A stretch of DNA of 64,000 bases from positions 310,001 to 374,000 of the forward strand of contig NZ_JHZK01000001.1 in NCBI RefSeq assembly GCF_000688515.1, written 5' to 3'. The stretch is from Afifella pfennigii DSM 17143 (GTDB taxonomy: Bacteria > Pseudomonadota > Alphaproteobacteria > Rhizobiales > Afifellaceae). Made by a program: the position numbers and the translations under genes. Below the pieces are notes generated by a model. That model searched no databases and was not told the DNA's origin. It worked only from the letters and a program-made list of their open reading frames with translations. Positions 61,033 to 64,000 of this stretch are shown here, piece by piece. The first letter of the stretch is position 1. Each line of letters opens with the position of its first letter.

Positions 61033-61739
61033 ACCGGCATGACCTGCTGCGCCGCCTGTTTCAAAGCGCGGCGGCGATATTGCGTGAAGGGCTCGCCCGT
61101 CTCAGGCTCCACGAAAATCGAGACGGAATCGAGACATAGCGGATGCGCGAGCGCGCCGGCGAAATGCTCCGCCAGCGCCCGCTCGATGACGGGTCGGCGC
61201 GCCTCCTCCACCGGCCCGGTCAACGTCATGTGGAAGCGGAATTCCTCAAAGACGTAAGGGTAGCCCCAGCGCATGAGATGGGCGCGCTGGGGCTCGCTCA
61301 GGCTCTGCGGCCTGCGCCGCTCGATCTCCGCCGCCGTCAGCGGCGCGCGGAAACCGTCGAAGGCGCGCACGATCTCGCCGGCGAAGTCGTTCAAGCCCGG
61401 CGGCGGCGCCTCCGGCACCAGCGCGAAGAAGGGGCCGATCCGGGCGATTTCCAGGCGGCCGAGAGGAAGCCCTTCCCGCCCGTCGCAAAAGCCGGCGAGC
61501 GCCGCTTCCAGCGCCGCCAGATCGCAGCCCGCTGCGAGGCTGAAGGGCGGCTTCAGCGTGGCGTGGAAGCCGTAGCGGCGCGGCTCCGCGGTGATCTCGG
61601 CCATCTGTTCGGCGCCGATATTGCGGGGCGCCGCCTGCGCCGAGCTCTGCCCGCTCGTCACCTCGCGGCCGAGCCAGCTTGTCGCCGCCTTGGCGAGCGG
61701 ATGATCGCCGGCGGGCGTGAAATAAAGGGCGGCTCGCAT
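61029..61739 (-). CDS. DUF1045 phosphonate-operon 2H phosphoesterase-like protein
   Basis: A 236-residue protein of the DUF1045 group found in phosphonate operons. Two H-x-T motifs characteristic of 2H phosphoesterases are present: YGFHATLKPPF near residue 40 and FRFHMTLTGPVEE near residue 170. These enzymes open cyclic phosphodiesters or act on nucleotide phosphodiesters. The start is uncertain: ATG 61739 is chosen, and a TTG at 61754 with AGAGG before it adds five residues. It sits between phnE and phnM and overlaps phnM by 4 bases. No phnP is in the window, so a cyclic ribose phosphate is a possible substrate. Confidence 0.83.
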   Translation of the reverse strand: MRAALYFTPAGDHPLAKAATSWLGREVTSGQSSAQAAPRNIGAEQMAEITAEPRRYGFHATLKPPFSLAAGCDLAALEAALAGFCDGREGLPLGRLEIARIGPFFALVPEAPPPGLNDFAGEIVRAFDGFRAPLTAAEIERRRPQSLSEPQRAHLMRWGYPYVFEEFRFHMTLTGPVEEARRPVIERALAEHFAGALAHPLCLDSVSIFVEPETGEPFTQYRRRALKQAAQQVMPV

Positions 61740-61760
61740 CTTTGCTGTTTCCAAGGACCT

Positions 61761-62582
61761 CTAAATCACCGCCTTGCGCAGCTGCTGGGAGATGATGTCG
61801 ACGACCGACACCGTGACGATGACGATCAGGATGATGGCGGCCGTCTCGGCGTAGAGGAAAGAGCGAATGGATTCAAACAGCACCTGGCCGATACCGCCGG
61901 CGCCGACGATGCCGAGCACGGTGGCGGAGCGCACATTGGTCTCAAAACGATAGAGCGAGAAGGAGATCCATAGCGGCGCCACCTGCGGCACCACGCCGAA
62001 GATGATCTCCTGCAGGCGCGTGGCGCCGGTGGCGCGCACCCCTTCCACCGGCCTCGGATCGACGGCCTCCACCGCCTCGGAGAAGAGCTTGGAGATGATG
62101 CCGGTATTGTGGACGAAGAGCGCCAGCACGCCGGCGAAGGGGCCGAGGCCAACGGCGGTGACGAACAGGACGGCGAAGACCAGCTCGTTGATGGCGCGCG
62201 TGGCGTCCATCAGCCGGCGCACCGGCTGCACGACCCATACCGGGGCGATGTTGGAGGAGGAAAGCAGCGCGAAGGGGATGCCGAAGACGATCGACAGCAC
62301 CGTGCCCCAGACGGCGATCTGCACGGTGAGGACCATCTCCTCCACGTAATACTGCCAGTCGCGGAAGTTCGGCTTCAGGAAGCCGCCGGCGTAATCGGCC
62401 ATGTTGCCGGCATCGGAGAAGAGCGAGGGCAAGCGCCACATCTCCGAGGGGCCCCAGCTCCAGGCGAGCACCAGCGCCACCCCGCCCCAGATGAGGAAGG
62501 AATAGGCGCGCTCGCTGAAGGATCGGGGAGGCAGCTGGTTGGCCTGTCCGGTGCTTTGCCCGGCACGCTCGGCGAGATCCAT
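61761..62582 (-). CDS. phnE: Phosphonate ABC transporter permease PhnE
   Basis: A 273-residue ABC permease with about six helices. It has the PhnE features [20 protein letters not shown] near residue 80 and the cytoplasmic coupling motif [20 protein letters not shown] near residue 168, then [21 protein letters not shown]. It forms the membrane channel for phosphonate import with PhnC and PhnD. Only one phnE is seen; some operons have two. Confidence 0.94.
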   Translation of the reverse strand: MDLAERAGQSTGQANQLPPRSFSERAYSFLIWGGVALVLAWSWGPSEMWRLPSLFSDAGNMADYAGGFLKPNFRDWQYYVEEMVLTVQIAVWGTVLSIVFGIPFALLSSSNIAPVWVVQPVRRLMDATRAINELVFAVLFVTAVGLGPFAGVLALFVHNTGIISKLFSEAVEAVDPRPVEGVRATGATRLQEIIFGVVPQVAPLWISFSLYRFETNVRSATVLGIVGAGGIGQVLFESIRSFLYAETAAIILIVIVTVSVVDIISQQLRKAVI

Positions 62583-62659
62583 GGTCGGGAAATCCTTCTG
62601 GAAGAAGAGGCGCCGGGCGAATGGCCCGGCGCCGAAAGCAATGTCTGGAAGGTGCCCGC

Positions 62660-63664
62660 TCAGCTCTGCGGAACGGTGTCCATCAGCTTCTGGATCTTCT
62701 CTTTCTGCGCCGCGAGCGTCTCAAGCTCGGCCTTCTTTTCCTCCTCCGACATGTTGTCGGCGGCCTGGATGCGGGCCTCCTGCTTGGTGATCTCCATGAT
62801 GCGGATCGGGTAGAGCTGCGCGTCGGAGGAGGGGCGGAACGGCGCCCAGGCGAGGCCGTCCAGCACCTCGCGCGCGGCGGCCACTTCCTCCGGCGTGCCG
62901 AGGCGCCCGTAGCTCATCACGAAGGTGTAGATCTTGCGCTTGGCGTCCTCGTCGAGATCCTTGCGCCAGACCAGCGGATCGGACGGGATCAGCGGCGACT
63001 GCCAGACGACCTTGATCTTGTTGCGGGCCTCCGGCGCGGTCACCTCCAGGCGGCGCAGGTTCTCCGTATTGTTGGCGGCAACGTCCACCTGCCCGTTGGC
63101 GGTGGCCATGGCGTTCGCCTCGTGATTGGCGTTGCGTACCGTCTTGAAGCAATCCTGCGGGGTGATGCCGTTCTTGGCGAAGACGAAGGTCGTCGGCACC
63201 AAAAAGCCGGAGGTGGAGTTGGGATCGCCGATGCCGAAATCCAGCGACTTGTCGCACTTCAGAACGTCGTCGAGCGAGTTGATCGCGTCGTTGTCGGCCT
63301 GGGTGATCAGCACCGACCAGTAGCCGGGATTGCCGTCCACATCGACGGTCTGGGCGAAGACCTCGCCGTTGGAGCGGTCGACCGCTTCCATCGCCGATTT
63401 GTTGCCGAACCAGGCGACATCCACCTTGCCGAAGCGCATGCCTTCGATGACGCCGGCATAGTCGGAGGCGAAGAAGGCGTTGACCTTCATGCCGGTCTGT
63501 TCCGACATCGCCTCCAGGAACGGATCCCAGACCGTCTTCAGGTTCTGGCTGGATTCGGTGGAGATGATGCCGAAATTGATCTCGCTCGTCTGCGCCAGCG
63601 CGGTGCTGGCGGCGAGCGTCGCCGCCAGGGTGGCGGCGGCGAGGCCCTTGGTGAATGCGTGCAT
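62660..63664 (-). CDS. phnD: Phosphonate-binding periplasmic protein PhnD
   Basis: A 334-residue binding protein. A signal peptide ([18 protein letters not shown]) is followed by [23 protein letters not shown], the usual PhnD opening. The ligand region [22 protein letters not shown] comes near residue 78, and [20 protein letters not shown] near residue 150. It captures phosphonates for PhnE. An alpha-helical, charged C-terminus ([19 protein letters not shown]) completes it. It lies between phnC and phnE. Confidence 0.95.
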   Translation of the reverse strand: MHAFTKGLAAATLAATLAASTALAQTSEINFGIISTESSQNLKTVWDPFLEAMSEQTGMKVNAFFASDYAGVIEGMRFGKVDVAWFGNKSAMEAVDRSNGEVFAQTVDVDGNPGYWSVLITQADNDAINSLDDVLKCDKSLDFGIGDPNSTSGFLVPTTFVFAKNGITPQDCFKTVRNANHEANAMATANGQVDVAANNTENLRRLEVTAPEARNKIKVVWQSPLIPSDPLVWRKDLDEDAKRKIYTFVMSYGRLGTPEEVAAAREVLDGLAWAPFRPSSDAQLYPIRIMEITKQEARIQAADNMSEEEKKAELETLAAQKEKIQKLMDTVPQS

Positions 63665-63700
63665 ATCGTGCTCCTGGGTTGGCCCGAACGGGGCTTGGGG

Positions 63701-64000
63701 TCAGCTGGCGACGGCGGCCAGCTCCTGTCGCGCGGCCACCGGCACCGGCCGGGGCGCCGGACGGCGGACCGCGCTGGTGAGGATGAGCTCTTCGCTCGCC
63801 TCCCCGTAGATTTCGCGCAGGAAGTCGTCGCTGAGGGCTTCGGAGGGCCCGTCGAAGGCGACCTCGCCGGCCTTCAGCGCGATCGTGCGCGGGCAGAAGA
63901 GCCGGGCGTATTCCACCTGATGCAGGGAGACGACGACGGTGATGCCGTCCACCTGATTGACCTCCGCCAGCGCCTCCATGACGCGCTTGGAGGAAGCCGG
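63701..64000 (-). CDS. phnC: Phosphonate ABC transporter ATPase PhnC (C-terminal part)
   Basis: The last 99 or so residues of an ABC ATPase run off the right edge. The visible part begins just after the D-loop (SSKRVMEAL) and includes the switch His in VVVSLHQVEYARLFCPRTIALKAGEVAFDGP, typical of PhnC, near position 63900. It powers the PhnCDE importer. Walker A, the ABC signature and Walker B lie beyond the window. It is first in the phnC-D-E-DUF1045-M-N unit seen here. Confidence 0.9.
   Translation of the reverse strand, partial: PASSKRVMEALAEVNQVDGITVVVSLHQVEYARLFCPRTIALKAGEVAFDGPSEALSDDFLREIYGEASEELILTSAVRRPAPRPVPVAARQELAAVAS

Overview
The window is a strongly GC-rich stretch of a bacterial chromosome. 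It is densely coded, with short intergenic gaps, many ATGA start/stop overlaps and occasional GTG or TTG starts. The sox gene order, the tripartite carboxylate transporters (TRAP and TTT families), Xsc and the SoxR-type ArsR regulator point to a metabolically versatile alphaproteobacterium, probably of the Hyphomicrobiales or Rhodobacterales. I see no rRNA, tRNA, insertion sequence, prophage or CRISPR array, so this reads as chromosomal backbone made of adjacent catabolic islands.

Layout. (1) 1-6093, plus strand: the tail of a permease, then an uncharacterised catabolic operon: enolase-superfamily enzyme, polysaccharide-deacetylase-like protein, a creatinase/M24-fold hydrolase lacking the usual metal ligands, a fumarate-reductase/aspartate-oxidase-like flavoprotein and an M20 metallohydrolase. 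(2) 6125-12328, minus strand: GntR/UTRA regulator, a TRAP transporter (P, Q, M) and a DUF3604 PHP-like hydrolase. (3) 12646-19218: DUF1206 membrane protein, then a second uncharacterised cluster (Rieske ferredoxin, amidohydrolase, quinone oxidoreductase, IclR regulator, MFS carrier, second enolase-superfamily enzyme). (4) 19273-29891: LysR regulator divergent from a TTT transporter, a CoA-acylating aldehyde dehydrogenase, a two-subunit SucCD-like acyl-CoA ligase, sulfoacetaldehyde acetyltransferase (Xsc) and phosphotransacetylase. Together these spell out sulfoacetate uptake and conversion to acetyl-CoA and sulfite. (5) 30130-35454: small unknown protein, LysR, PfkB kinase, MgtC/DUF4010 membrane protein and a HAD-phosphatase/P-loop-ATPase fusion. 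(6) 35500-41262: an isolated Rieske bc1 subunit, a YqjI-like PadR regulator and a ferrous iron operon (two periplasmic proteins, FeoA with a Trp-Gly repeat, FeoB, Cys-rich FeoB partner). (7) 41472-55676: thiosulfate oxidation, with two YeeE/YedE (SoxT-like) carriers, an exported metallo-beta-lactamase-fold protein and soxRSVWXYZABCDEF. (8) 55895-59309: rmlACBD for dTDP-L-rhamnose. (9) 59306 to the right end, minus strand: phosphonate genes phnC (partial), phnD, phnE, a DUF1045 gene, phnM and phnN.

How it works together. The cell appears able to use organosulfonate carbon (sulfoacetate to acetyl-CoA, releasing sulfite) and to oxidise reduced inorganic sulfur through a periplasmic Sox system with SoxCD. 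The Sox genes carry AT-rich islands in their intergenic regions that share an ATATGCA core and lie where a SoxR-type repressor would be expected to bind. The most novel features are the ADP-forming-type ligase in the sulfoacetate operon, the redistribution of cytochrome domains between SoxD and SoxE, the repeat-bearing FeoA, and several repeated operator candidates next to local regulators.
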